Below are positions 1-11,180 of a stretch of DNA of 64,000 bases, piece after piece. The DNA comes from Flaccisagitta enflata (lineage: Eukaryota > Chaetognatha > Sagittoidea > Aphragmophora): positions 31,682,001 to 31,746,000 of the forward strand of contig OZ231127.1 of assembly GCA_965153355.1 (NCBI GenBank). The letters are read 5' to 3'. The position numbers and the translations under genes were made by a program. Within the stretch, counting starts at the first letter, position 1. Each line of letters starts with the position of its first letter. The notes beneath the pieces were generated by a model. The model had not been told where the DNA came from. It saw nothing but the letters and a program-made list of their open reading frames with translations, and ran no database searches.

Positions 1-246
1 TGTATCATCTTATGATTCCATGTATCACGCTTTATAATCTACATCAGCCCAAATATTACCATTAATCAGGAGCTTATCACCCCTAATTACGAGCAACAAA
101 ATAAAAAGAAATGATTTAACAAACAGCAGATTTCCAAATGCAATCAAACATTAATGAAGCAAAAACATCATATATGGGTACACATACATTTAATTGGTGG
201 TAAACAGAATTTTCGAGCAATTTAGCTTACTCACAATTCATAGACA
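1..246. other. AT-rich flank, no feature seen
   Basis: Low-copy-looking AT-rich sequence left of FB-1. I see no open frame of note, RNA gene or repeat. It ends at the candidate target-site duplication. Confidence 0.6.
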
Positions 247-255
247 AGGAAAGAC
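247..255. repeat. Left target-site duplication of FB-1
   Basis: AGGAAAGAC stands directly before the element; AGGAGAAGAC (3020-3029) stands directly after it. They differ by one inserted base, so this is an imperfect 9-bp duplication. Confidence 0.55.
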
Positions 256-3019
256 GAGATATATCGTGAGCGATTTACCCTGTGTTAATTAACGGCACAT
301 TAACGCCTCTAATTAACAAAATTGTTAATAAAAGGCAAAAAAGTACCATTAATTAACGGTAGTTTTTCTGCTGTTAATTAACACTTAAAAAACAGTCGTT
401 AATTAACACTATATAGGTACCAGGAAATTAACTAAGAAAAACATTTTTTTATTTTTGAGAAAATTACTGAAAATAGGTGCTGAAGGTTGTTGTTAATTAT
501 CAGGTACCTATATGCTGTTAATTAACATGCTGTTTTTGATGTTAATTAACACCCCATTTTAGGCGTTAATTAACACAAAAAAAATATAGATTATTAACAA
601 ATTGTTAAAAATATACCATTTTTTTGTGTTAATTAACGCTTGGAATGTGGTGTTAATTAACATGAAAAACAGCGGGTTAATTAACACAAAAAAAATATAG
701 ATTATTAACAAATTGATTTTGTACCTATACGCTGTTAATTAACATGCTGTTTTTGATGTTAATTAACACCACATTTCAACTGTTAATTAACCCAAAAAAA
801 TATAGATTATTAACAAATTATTAAAAATATTCAATTTTTTTGTGTTAGTAAATGGGAGAAATGTGGTGTTAATCAACATTAAAAACAGCGTGTTAATTAA
901 CACAGAAAAAATATAGATTATTAACAAATTGATTTTGTACTTACACGCTGTTAATTAACATGCTGTTTTTGATGGTAATTAACACCTAATTTCATGCGTT
1001 AATTAACACAAAAAAAATATAGATTATTAACAAAATATTAAGAATATACAATTTTTTTGTGTTAATTAACAGGTGAAATGTGGAGTTAATCAACATCAAA
1101 AACAATGTGTTAATTAACACAGAAAAAATTTAGATTATTAACAAATTGATTTTGTACCTATGCGCTGTTAATTTACATGTTGTTTTTAATGTTTATTAAT
1201 GCCACATTTCATGAGTTAATTAACACCAAAAAAATATAGATTATTAACAAATTGTAAAAAATATACCCTTTTTTTTTTGTATTAATTAACAGTTGAGATG
1301 TGGTGTTAATTAACATAAAAAACAGCGTGTTAATTAACACAAAAAAATATAGATTATTAACAAATTGATTTTGTAGCTATACGCTGTTAATTTACATGTT
1401 ATTTTTGATGTTAATTAACACCACATTTCATGCGTTGATTAACTCCAGAAAAATATAGATTATTAACAAATTGTAAAAAATATATTATTTTTTGGTGTTT
1501 ATTAACAATTGAAATGTGGTGTTAATTAACATAAAAAACAGCGTGTTAATTAACACAAAAAATATAGATTATTAACAAATTGATTTTGTACCTAAACGCT
1601 GTTAATAAACATGCTGTTTTTGATGTTAACTAACACCGCATTTCACCTGTTAATCAACACCAAAAAATTGTATATTCTTAATATTTTGTTAATAATCTAT
1701 ATCTTTTTGTGTTAATTAACGCATGAAATTGGGTGTTAATCAACATAAAAAACAGCATGTTAATTAACGGCGTGTAGGTTAATAATCTATATTTTTTCTG
1801 TGTTAATTAACATGCTGTTAATTAACATGCTGTTTTTGATGGTAATTAACACCCAATTTCATGCGTTAATTAACACAAAAAGATATAGATTATTAACAAA
1901 ATATTAAGAATATAAAATTTTTTGGTGTTAATTAACAGGTGAAATGCGGTGTTAGTTAATATCAAAAACAGCATGTTAATTAACAGCGTTTAGGTACAAA
2001 ATCAATTTGTTAATAATCTATATTTTTTCTGTGTTAATTAACACGCTGTTTTTTATGTTAATTAACACCACATTTCAACTGTTAATTAACACCAAAAAAT
2101 GGTATATTTTTTACAATTTGTTAATAATCTATATTTTTCTGGTGTTAATTAACGCATGAAATGTGGTGTTAATTAACATCAAAAACAACATGTAAATTAA
2201 CAGCGTATAGTTACAAAATCAATTTGTTAATAATCTATATCTTTTTGTGTTAATTTACACGCTGTTTTTTATGTTAATTAACTCCACATTTCACCTGTTG
2301 ATTAACACCAAAAAATTGTATATTCTTAATATTTTGTTAATAATCTATATTTTTTTTGTGTTAATTAACGCATGAAATTGGGTGTTAATTACCATCAAAA
2401 ACAGCATGTTAATTAACAGCATGTAAGTACAAAATCAATTTGTTAATAATCTATATTTTTTCTGTGTTAATTAACACGCTGTTTTTGATGTTAATTAACA
2501 CCACATTTCTCCCATTAACTAACACAAAAAAATTGAATATTTTTAACAATTTGTTAATAATCTATATTTTTTTGGGTTAATTAACAGTTGAAATGTGGTG
2601 TTAATTAACATCAAAAACAGCATGTTGATTAACAGCGTATAGGTACAAAATCAATTTGTTAATAATCTATATTTTTTTTGTGTTAATTAACCCGCTGTTT
2701 TTCATGTTAATTAACACCACATTCCAACCGTTAATTAACACCAAAAAATAATATATTTTTAACAATTTGTTAATAATCTATATTTTTTTTGTGTTAATTA
2801 ACGCCTAAAATGGGGTGTTAATTAACATCAAAAACAGCATGTTAATTAACAGCATATAGGTACCTGATAATTAACAACAACCTTCAGCATCTATTTTCAG
2901 TAATTTTTTCAAAAATAAAGAAATGTTTTTCTTAGTTAATTTCCTGGTACCTATATAGTGTTAATTAACGGCGTTAAAGTACTGTTAATTACCATGGCCA
3001 AAATCAGGGACGATATACC
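256..3019. mobile_element. FB-1: 2.76-kb foldback element with GTTAATTAAC-rich arms
   Basis: The sequence is a long imperfect palindrome. The block around 414-520 (ending CAGGTACCTATATGC) returns inverted at about 2840-2960. Outer ends are related: GAGATATATCGTGAGC on the left, and the complement of the right end reads GGTATATCGTCCCTG. Each arm is a tandem array of a roughly 217-bp unit; the marker AATTGATTTT recurs near 711, 927, 1144, 1362 and 1578, and its complement near 1998, 2214, 2429 and 2646. Units are studded with the 10-bp palindrome GTTAATTAAC or one-base variants, several per unit. The arms meet near 1770 with almost no loop. There is no coding sequence. Tandem-repeat arms and a 9-bp target duplication match Foldback elements of the MULE superfamily; that assignment is inference because no transposase is present. 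Confidence 0.8.
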
Positions 3020-3029
3020 AGGAGAAGAC
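3020..3029. repeat. Right target-site duplication of FB-1
   Basis: AGGAGAAGAC matches the left AGGAAAGAC with one extra G. Confidence 0.55.
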
Positions 3030-3687
3030 AGAAAGACATGTTTCCACTGTCTAAACATCATCTACGCCGCTCCCCCCACTGTAACCACCACCCCCTCCTA
3101 ACTCCATCTTGTACCTTACAGATAACCTTTTTGTCTTCTTTCCCTAACCTCCGCCTTCACCTCCGCTTCCACCCCCGTTTCCTTGTTTCGGCGATACGCC
3201 GCCCTCTGCCGCATTGGCTCGAGCCCAGGAGCCAGACTTCGGCCTTGGGGACTGATGAAAATTCATCTCCTCATTTGCATGAAATCGTTGCTGACGAAAT
3301 CTGACATCGTAGGGGCAAGACAAGCAATAGAAACAGAAAGAGAGAGAAAGAGAGAGGGAAAGAGAGGAAAGGGAAGAACGATACAAGATGTGGAAGAGCG
3401 GGAAAACAAGAATATTGGAGGTATCGTGGTGCTTACAGCTTGGTAACTGTTTGAATAGATAGGTTGGAGCCGTTATAATACAAGAAACTAGATTGAAAGT
3501 AGGAAAGAAACAGTATTTCATGAATCATTTCCAGTTGAGATGAATAAATGATGGTGGGACGATCAGTCTGGACGGACCTAGGAGCGTTTGGGTATACCAT
3601 GCGATCAAGCCAACTGCAGGTACGTGAAATTATACCACCGTTGTCGCTTTCACACGATACACGACGACGGTGGAACAGTTAACTGTA
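3030..3687. other. Flank with pyrimidine-rich then purine-rich tracts, no gene recognised
   Basis: A C/T-rich stretch (3060-3190) is followed by GA-rich sequence (3330-3390). Open frames of 88 and 87 codons overlap in different frames on the same strand, have biased composition and resemble no known domain, so I do not call them genes. Confidence 0.5.
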
Positions 3688-3688
3688 A

Positions 3689-4331
3689 CAAGTCATCCAA
3701 GGATCGCACATGGTCAGCGGTACCTGATGCCCTGCTTGGAGTGATTAGCTGAAAAAGAGGAGTGAGAGCTGGAGGATGTTCACGACCATTGCTTAAGTCT
3801 TGCTTAGCAAGTCTTGAGCAATGCTTAAGTGTTGCTTAGCAAGTCTTGAGCAATGCTTAAGTGTTGCTAAGCAATGCTTAAGCAATGATCGTGAACATCC
3901 TCCAGGGCAGCGGCCCCAAAGGGCCGATGTCTTGTAGGACACAGGGGTGAATTTCCATACGTCCTGAGAGGGCATATTTAGGCCTTAGTGGCAATTTTCC
4001 ATGATATTCAATGGGGATTTTGCATTTTTTTTCAATTTCTTGTCAATTTGCCCTGTTATTTAATGGGAATTTTACATTTTTCTTAGTTTTTATCAATTTT
4101 TTCATGTTATTCAATGGGAAACATGCATTTTTTGCTTTTTTGTAAATTTTCTATGTTATTCAATGGGAAGTTTGCATTTTGACAATATCCCATGCTATCC
4201 AATGGGAGTTTAAGGCTTGAGGAGCTTGGGCGGGGGGACGGATGGACGTACGGACATACGGACAGACGGACAGACGTATGGAAATTCACCCCTGTGTCCT
4301 ACAGGACATCGGCCCTTTGGGGCCGCTGCCC
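3689..4331 (-). mobile_element. Family G element, subtype b, interrupted by a 133-bp foldback
   Basis: Read on the minus strand it begins GGGCAGCGGCCCC (4331 downward) and ends GGTACCGCTGACC, then GATCCTTGGATGACT near 3689. Its two inner ends match: TGTCCTACAGGACA with GAAATTCACCCC on one side and the same motif inverted at 3915-3950. The core holds roughly 60-bp repeats of the type CATTGAATAACATGGAAAA, like those at 27730-27960. Subtype b is recognised by the TCCTACAGGA hairpin and the GATCCTTGGATGAC end. A second small element is inserted at 3772-3904. Confidence 0.7.
3772..3904. mobile_element. 133-bp foldback MITE inside a family G element
   Basis: Perfect terminal inverted repeats GGAGGATGTTCACGA and TCGTGAACATCCTCC enclose tandem copies of a CTTAAG/CTTAGCAA-type unit that can itself fold. 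Comparison with the uninterrupted family G sequence near 28040 (GAGAGC then AGGGCAGCGG on the complement) shows it splits that element at GAGAGC/AGGGCAG. No clear target duplication remains. Confidence 0.75.
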
Positions 4332-4333
4332 AA

Positions 4334-4480
4334 AAAGGCCGGATACACGGCTACCCAAGTCGCGTGCGGGTGGGCAGGGGCAGTGATGAAATAGACCAGC
4401 TGGGCAGTTGGGCAGGAGCTGTAACCCTAAGACCGCCCGTAAACGCCCCAAAAAAAGAGTATAGGAAAAGAATGGACGAA
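4334..4480 (+). mobile_element. Family H element, 5' part
   Basis: Starts AAGGCCGGATACACGGCTACC, then AGTCGCGTGCGGGTGGGCAGG and a second GGGCAGGAGC block. The GACC core and 3' hairpin are missing, so this is a 5' fragment that abuts the family G element directly. Confidence 0.65.
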
Positions 4481-4602
4481 CGGGTGCTGCACACGTCTAT
4501 CATGAACGAGGTTCCCGCCATGCGGACCAACATGGTCTGCCCAGGGGTACTACTCATCATTACATATTACTCATTACTCAATACTCATTAGTCATTACTC
4601 AT

Positions 4603-4880
4603 TAGCCTGTACCGAAATGACAATATGCAAAAAAACAATTATTCTCCGACCATCTTGCATTGTACCGGTGTCTCGGGGGTCTGTTAGAGCTATGGAAATG
4701 GTTGTTTAAGGAATTTTGCGTCTCCGCGTGGGGACCGGAAGTGACGTCCTGAATTAGGCAAATTTTCGCTTTTTTCCTCACATTCTTAGGTCGAGGGCAG
4801 TTACTATCATAATCTGCGTTTATTGTTGGAAGACACCAATTGACTTACTGACTCATACAATAGACAGGAAATATAGTGAT
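4603..4880 (+). repeat. Repeat X copy 1, with an ETS-CRE-like motif
   Basis: The block CCTGTACCGAAATGAC, then TTCTCCGACCA, GGTGTCT, GTCTCCGCGT and ACCGGAAGTGACGT returns inverted at about 8100-8325. The two copies have diverged clearly. No coding potential is visible. Confidence 0.65.
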
Positions 4881-4909
4881 ACTTGACTGAAAAAGTAAGT
4901 GGCGGCGGT

Positions 4910-4967
4910 TAAGGAGGAGGAGGAGGAGGAGGAGGAGGAGGAGGAGGAGGAGTAGGAGTAGGAGGAG
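4910..4967. repeat. (GGA)n microsatellite
   Basis: Near-perfect GGA trinucleotide run with GTA interruptions at its right end. Confidence 0.95.
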
Positions 4968-5049
4968 CGCTTATCAATAGAAAGAGACATGGACAAGATC
5001 TCACTTTAATTTCTTGAACTATCCTTTTTTATATGGCCTGCGGAGAAAG

Positions 5050-5050
5050 A

Positions 5051-5113
<63 letters not shown>

Positions 5114-5138
5114 GAGACAGAGAGAGAGACAGAGAGAG

Positions 5139-5166
<28 letters not shown>
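5050..5166. repeat. (GA)n followed by (GACAGAGAGA)n
   Basis: About 54 bp of GA dinucleotides pass into a 10-bp repeat of the form GACAGAGAGA. Arg-Glu frames here are artefacts of the repeat. Confidence 0.95.
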
Positions 5167-5170
<4 letters not shown>

Positions 5171-5229
5171 GGGTCCTTTTCGAAATACCCTCCCCCTCCT
5201 TTCTTTCAAAAGAAAATATCTAAACTTAC

Positions 5230-5423
5230 TAGGGAGTGACCCTAAAGGCCATCCATCCATCTTTGCTTACATAGATACTCCCCTAGGCCTCTGCGGCCCT
5301 CATCTGACCCTTCAGGCCTAAAGTCAGCCCGCTCAGGCTTGATACATGCCTCAAATTTACCCTCATCCCTGATCTGAGGAAAGATCTTGGACCCAACTTG
5401 AAAACAATTCAGAAATTTCCACC
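5230..5423. repeat. CAGGCC/CTCAG-type degenerate repeat, family G core-like
   Basis: Phrases such as CTTCAGGCCTAAAGTCAGCCC recur at about 20-bp intervals, as in cores at 29035-29360 and 33455-33620. No family G ends are visible. Confidence 0.5.
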
Positions 5424-5622
5424 AACCCACGAGGGAATGAGCTAAGTGTGTTTGTGAGCATGAGCGTGGCGAGCCAGTGAGCGTAGCAAGTATGTGAACG
5501 CAGCAAGCAAACAAGCAAAGTGAATGTAGCAAAGTGGAGTGCTTCAGATCAAGTGAGCGGAGTGAGCGGTGCGATCATGCAAGGGAGTGAACATGACGAG
5601 CGACCGAGTGGCCCGTTAAAAA
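5424..5622 (+). repeat. GAGCGAGTGAGC family repeat, copy 1
   Basis: Starts near CCCACGAGGGA and ends CGAGCGACCGAGTGGCCCGT; the interior is a degenerate array of GTGAGCGTAGC-like units. Related copies lie at 43857-43996 and, inverted and truncated, at 45806-45870. Confidence 0.65.
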
Positions 5623-5775
5623 CACGGTTATCTGTGACTTGACTACTAGGGACATCCACGCATCTATCACCCAATTCATGTGGATCAGAATCAGTGTTTT
5701 TTAGTCATACTTGAAATGAGAGACCCTCATCGTTTCATCCAGGCAACATGATGCATCATTCTTTCAAACAATATA

Positions 5776-5940
5776 CAGTCAAACCCCGCTCCAACGGATT
5801 CCAGGAGACCAAACATTTTTATTTGTTTAAGGCGGAATTCTGTTATATGAAACAAAAAACTGGTTGAATGGACCAAGAATAAGTATCTGTTGTAAGCGGA
5901 ATTCCGTTAAAAGTGGGTCTGTTAGAGCGGGGTTCAACTG
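5776..5940. mobile_element. 165-bp Tc1/mariner-type MITE
   Basis: TA dinucleotides flank it (5774-5775, 5941-5942). The terminal inverted repeats read CAGTCAAACCCCGCTCCAACGG and the complement of GTTAGAGCGGGGTTCAACTG. Inner GGCGGAATTC and GCGGAATTCC copies extend the symmetry. TA duplication plus CAGT ends is the Tc1/mariner signature; there is no room for a transposase. Confidence 0.85.
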
Positions 5941-5942
5941 TA

Positions 5943-6392
5943 TTGACGTACATTTTGTGGTGATTCAGCTGCAATTTCATCTTTTTCGTCGCACCCTAGC
6001 GACTGTAGCTTTGTCTGTCCGTCGGTTGGACAGTCCGTTTGTCTGTTGGTAATGATCAAGTTGACAAGTGTGAAAACGCGGATTTCTGCCCACCCGTCCT
6101 CGACTGGTATTGGACGTCTATCCAGCCTTGTTTGGCTCCTATTTCTCCTTCACCCTTTTTTTATTCCCCCCCTCTTGTTTTTTTTTCTCTTTTGCTTCTT
6201 TTAAGTTGCGTGCAACATGACTTTACACCTCACTTTGTCCTTTTTTCCATCTGTGGGTTCATAACGCTTTTGCTATTTTATGATTTTTTTGACTTCACTG
6301 CCCAGATGGTCTTGTGACCTCCAACATGGCCCCTGCCAATCAGGGTAGCCGTGTATCCATCATTGTTCTTCTTTTCCCTCCTTTTCCATTTC
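5943..6392. other. Unique-looking stretch, no feature seen
   Basis: Mixed-composition sequence ending in a T-rich tract. Open frames of 62 and 92 codons are hydrophobic by T-richness and match nothing I recognise. Confidence 0.5.
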
Positions 6393-6624
6393 ACTCTTCT
6401 TCTTCTTCTTCTTCTTCTTCTTCTTCTTCTTCTTCTTCTTCTTCTTCTTCTTCTTCTTCTTCTTCTTCGTCTTCTTCTTCTTCTTCTTCTTCTTCTTCTT
6501 CTTCTTCTTCTTCTTCTTCTTCTTCTTTTTTTATCTTCTTCTTCTTCTTCTTCTTCTTCTTCGTCGTCTTCTTCTTCTTCTCCTTCTTCTTCTTCTTCTT
6601 CTTCTTCTTCTTCTTCTTCTTCTT
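6393..6624. repeat. (TTC)n microsatellite, about 230 bp
   Basis: Long TTC array with rare GTC, T-run and TCC interruptions. It yields poly-Ser, poly-Leu, poly-Phe or poly-Glu frames that are not genes. Confidence 0.97.
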
Positions 6625-6848
6625 TGTTGATTCTGTTCTTATCTCCGACTTAACTTTTTTGGTCTGAATCATCTATCGTCATCGAACATCGTAGATTTTC
6701 AACAAAATAGCAAAATATACCAATGACGCTTTTGTAAATGGTCAATGGACAAACTAACTGACAAAAAACAACAAGAAACCCGGGTTACAATATGGTCGAT
6801 GGGCGACGTCGTACAGTAGCCCCCCTCGCCCACACAGATACGTACTAT

Positions 6849-7195
6849 TCACAAAAGCGTCAATTGGTCAGCGGTACCCATTGCCCCTATGTGAGTGTAT
6901 GACTATGTTTGACGGTCAGAGGAGCAGCGTCCCTGAATAGGCTGATGAACTATGGTCAGTATAGTAGGTCGCGAGGCTTGTATTTGGGGCTGGGATATGG
7001 GCCTTGGGCTAGAATTTGGTCATCAAGGTTGGGATTTGAGCCGCAAGGTTGGAATAAGGGCTTCAAGACTAGGATACCAGCCTCGAGGCTAGGATTAGGG
7101 CTTTGGGGCTAGGATACGGGCCTCGTGGTGGGGCGGAGGGGTACCAAGAAGTAGAAATTACCCCTGAGTAAAAGCATAAGTCATCAGCCCCTTCG
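6849..7195 (-). mobile_element. Family G element, subtype a, reverse copy
   Basis: On the minus strand it ends GGTACCGCTGACC, then ACGCTTTTGTG. The inner GAGCAGCG and CAGGCTGATGA motif is degenerate, and the far end (AAAGCATAAGTCATCAGCCCC, 7172 on) matches the subtype a 5' motif. The core repeats GGGCTAGGATT-type units of about 20-30 bp. It lies head to head with the next copy. Confidence 0.6.
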
Positions 7196-7223
7196 ACACC
7201 TAAGCCACAAATTTTTCCACTTT

Positions 7224-7552
7224 TGAGCAGCGGCCCCAAAGGGGTCGATGACCTATGCTTTCACCCAGGGGAATTTTCTCCTTCTTCTCCCCCTCCTTCT
7301 TCATCCCCACCCTCAAATCCTAGTCTCGAGGCCCAAATTCCAGTCTGGAGGCCTCGAGACTGGAATTTGGGCCTCGAGACTGGGATTTAAGGGGGGGACA
7401 GAGGAGGAGGAGGAGAAGGAGAAAATTCCCCTGTGTGAAAGCATAGGTCATCGACCCCTCCGGGGCCGCTGCCCTGCTCCCCCCTCAACTTCAACCACAA
7501 CCTACTTAGGCAGGGCACGGGTACCGCTGACCATCTAACGCTTTTGCGACTA
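7224..7552 (+). mobile_element. Family G element, subtype a, complete short copy
   Basis: Begins GAGCAGCGGCCCCAAAGGGG, then GATGACCTATGCTTTCAC. The same block returns inverted at 7435-7485 (GTGAAAGCATAGGTCATCG, then CCCCTCCGGGGCCGCTGCCC). A GGGCACGGGTACCGCTGACC segment follows, and the end is ACGCTTTTGCGACTA. The core is (CTT)/(GGA) plus CGAGGCCCAAATT-like units. This copy shows most plainly that the 5' and 3' inner motifs of one element match each other. Confidence 0.75.
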
Positions 7553-7559
7553 TTCGACT

Positions 7560-8099
7560 TGTGCTCATGAATGGACCTACAAACAGACCAACAGACAGGC
7601 AGATACTCTTACAGAATTGCGTGTCGACAGCAATGGATCATACTTGCTCTGCTTATGGAAGTTAAAATGGTTAGGCCCTGGCCTAGAGCTCCGTTGAACG
7701 TGTATTTTGCGTAATTCTATCCCCATCTTTATTCAGCCTCCTCCTCCTCCTCCCCTCCCCCCCCCCACTATCACCATTCACCACTCCTCATTATATGGGC
7801 ATGTATGCATGTACAAACATGATGAGCAAAAATGACTCTCCTTTGCCATATGGTTTGTGTACATTCCGGAAGCAGAACTTTTGAGTTTCATCAGAAATGA
7901 GAGAGAGATAGCGACATTTAGATTAATGAGATAGCGACATATGAAATAAAGGGGCGCGCTGATGATAAAATATAGCACAAATAGCTACGCGCAAAAGAAT
8001 AAACCCAAAACGCAAAAAATGTCTGTTTTCATGCTTCTCATCTTGATTAATATGTTTTAAGTTTAAAATCGCGATGCTTGTGCATATTCATGATTGGAC
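7560..8099. other. Spacer, no gene seen
   Basis: Mixed sequence with C-rich (CTCCTCCT, 7740-7765) and AT-rich parts. A 66-codon minus-strand frame at 7778-7978 shows no recognisable domain. Confidence 0.5.
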
Positions 8100-8325
8100 A
8101 TCTGTCTTGATAGATTCAACATTTCTACTGAAATTACCGAAAGAATCAGAAAAAGCGAGAATTCGCCCGATTAACAACGTCACTTCCGGTTCCAACGCGG
8201 AGACCTAGAATTGCTCTGATGGTCCATTTTCTGGTTCTAAAAGACTGCCAAGACACCAGTACGAGTCAAGCTGGTCGGAGAATACTTGATATATCAATAT
8301 AAGTCATTTCGGTACAGGCTATTAC
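8100..8325 (-). repeat. Repeat X copy 2, inverted relative to copy 1
   Basis: The complement carries CCTGTACCGAAATGAC, TTCTCCGACCA, GGTGTCTTGG, GTCTCCGCGT and ACCGGAAGTGACGT in the same order as 4603-4760. Confidence 0.65.
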
Positions 8326-8559
8326 TCATGACACTGACAACAAACACCTCATTCCCGGCAATGATCAAGTGTTGAACCAATGCCATCCCGATTTTTTACT
8401 GTCGGTATTCTTCAAATAGCTCTCAGTTTTGCCTCCTTCCCAACCCAAAAAAGCAACCCCACTTTTTTCCTTACTTTCTCCTTACCTTCTCTTCCTTCTT
8501 TCTTTTTTTAAGGCGATTCCCATTCACAACGATCTTCCTTTTAATGCTCACCAAACAAT

Positions 8560-8565
<6 letters not shown>

Positions 8566-8614
<49 letters not shown>
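8566..8614. repeat. (CT)n microsatellite
   Basis: About 49 bp of uninterrupted CT. Confidence 0.95.
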
Positions 8615-8617
<3 letters not shown>

Positions 8618-9787
8618 CCTTTCTCTTTCTATTCATTTGCCGCGGGATTGTCATAAGGAGAGGCGGCAAAACCCTTCATTTATCGATTCATATTTTTATC
8701 AATAATAATTTTTCCTTTTCTTTCTCCCTCTCTCTTTTAATGCTTTTATTACTGTTTCTTTTTCTTTCCCTTTTCCATTTTGCAGTTTCCGTTTCAAGAA
8801 AATCTTATTATGAGTGGAGCACTGACGTCACAGTGGGGCGAAATGCGAAGACGATAGATAGTAATCATATAGTGAAGCACCACTAAAGCGCGCCCGCTAT
8901 TAAAGCTTGCTCACCATTGGCATAGAACTTGCAGTCCCACAAGAGAGTTTATTTTTAGGGCTGTTTTTTTGGGCAGTTTTTTTAGACAATTTTTTTAGTT
9001 TATTTTTTAGGCAGTCAGATTCAGTTGCCCTTGGCATGGTATGCACTCTGGTAAAGCTCAACTGAAACAGTTTTAATGGCGAGACACCTAAATGAAAGTA
9101 GAAGGAATAAAGCAAAAGGCTATCACATTCATTTATGATTTTGGAAATTACATATCATTTTTGTTAAAATAACCATTGGGATATCATGTGGTAGTGAAAA
9201 AAAAAACATTCTAAAATACACGCCTGTGAAAATAAACAAAATAAGCATTAACCATTCGACGATAACACAATCTATCAAACTATCAAACTAATCCATCACC
9301 CTTCTCTTTCAAATTTTCAAAGCCCTGTTCTTTCTTTGTGGGTACTCTCAACTAACAATCAAGGCATATATTGCTTACTTTGACCTCTTGTTGTCTATTG
9401 GCCGACCCTTTTCGATTCTACATGTCGTTCTCCCTCATCCCCACTGACATCATACCCCCTCCCATCATTTCAGCCGGTCCGTGTCCTTCAGTTGATATCG
9501 TGGGTATAAGTGTGCTACGTCAGCGACTTAGTTTTGCCTTTGAGTTGTTCCTCATCTTTCATCTCATTTAACACTTGATTACTTCGGATAATAAGGCACC
9601 GTTTTGGTCGCCGCGCCTCCTCTCTTTCACAGCCTCGACGTCGGCGGCAGCGACTGCCGTTAAGACGACGACGACAGCGTCGATAAGGACATTCACGACA
9701 TGAACTTAAACATTTAGGACAACCAAAATATAAAAAAAAAGACTTTGTGAGCCATATGGTATTATAATTGATAAGGACATACACAAC
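8615..9787. other. Low-repeat stretch, no gene recognised
   Basis: Contains a CRE-like palindrome TGACGTCA at about 8823, T-run phrases GGGCTGTTTTTTTGGGCAG (8959-9020) and a GACGACGACG patch near 9666. A 117-codon minus-strand frame (9515-9868) is partly Arg-rich from that patch and runs into the adjacent family H copy, so it is unlikely to be real. Confidence 0.45.
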
Positions 9788-9995
9788 TTTAAGTCGCTTG
9801 CACGCGACTCTATAACCCGCTATATCCGTTAGCTGGTTGGTCGGTTGTTCCGTCTGTTGGTCAGTCACACTTTACTTTTTGGCATTAACGGGCGGTTTTT
9901 GCGTTACTGCTCCTGCCCAACTGCTTAGTTAGTCTTTTTCATCACTGCCCCTGCCCGCCCGCACGCGACTTAGGTAGCCGTGTATACGGCCTTGA
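9788..9995 (-). mobile_element. Family H element, full short copy
   Basis: Minus-strand order: CAAGGCC, TACACGGCTACC, AGTCGCGTGCGGGCGGGCAGG, GGGCAGGAGC, AAGTAAAGTGTGAC, (GACC)-like core, GCGGGTTATAGAGTCGCGTGC, hairpin end. The hairpin stem is CGCGTGC/GCACGCG with a mismatch. Confidence 0.8.
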
Positions 9996-10529
9996 TGTAA
10001 TAAAAGACCTGTTTCAGTCGATATGAATCACCTTGCCTGTACGTTTATCTCTATCGGAGTTTAGCATGGCAAAAACAGACTGCAACTAAAACACTCCCAT
10101 TGTTGATATGGAACTCTAACTAATTTAACGACAATAAACACACAAGAAAGACTCTTAACAGAATTGTAACAAAGATGGCGTTGAAGTTTTTAAGGACATT
10201 CGCGAGTTAAAGTTAATCATAACACGACAGAAACTGATACTTGAGCAAAATCGGCGTTCAAGAACATCTTCAGGTTAAAGGAAGCAATAAGATCAAACGT
10301 CGCAAGCATATCAAATATAAACGTTAAATGTTTGAAACTTTCTGTGTGTTTGTGCACAAATGTGTGTTCGAAATAGAGCGTCTTACACCTCAAAATCTGT
10401 TTGAAGGATTTGTAACTATGAATCCATCAATCTATGCACATGTCTAACTCTAATTTCCTCTACATTTCTAATTATCTCTATAAATACACATTCATCTCTT
10501 CATAACCTTCTTTGTATTACTGCCTGACA

Positions 10530-10530
<1 letters not shown>
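9996..10530. other. Unique-looking stretch, no feature seen
   Basis: AT-rich sequence without a notable open frame or repeat. Confidence 0.5.

Positions 10531-10600
<70 letters not shown>
10531..10600. repeat. (CT)n microsatellite
   Basis: About 70 bp of CT repeats. Confidence 0.95.
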
Positions 10601-10603
<3 letters not shown>

Positions 10604-10799
10604 GCAGTCAAGGAAATGAAGGCTTTGAAAGGCTCGTCATTTTTTTTTCTTTTTTCCCTCAACTTTCATCTTTCTTTCGTATTTTTTTTTCTCTCTTTCT
10701 GGCTCCATCGTGGAAAGATCAGCCTTTTCTGTCTGGTGCAACGCCATTTGTGCCAATTTTCCATAGCCGGAGACATGTCAAGAAATAGTGAAACACAGT

Positions 10800-11180
<381 letters not shown>

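Noticed and set aside
256-3019. Cluster of HNF1 enhancer sites
   Set aside because: GTTAATTAAC lacks the one-base spacer and outer spacing of the HNF1 consensus, and its frequency follows from tandem duplication.
4217-4591. 124-codon plus-strand frame
   Set aside because: It spans the end of a family G element and the start of a family H element; no domain and no reason to be coding.
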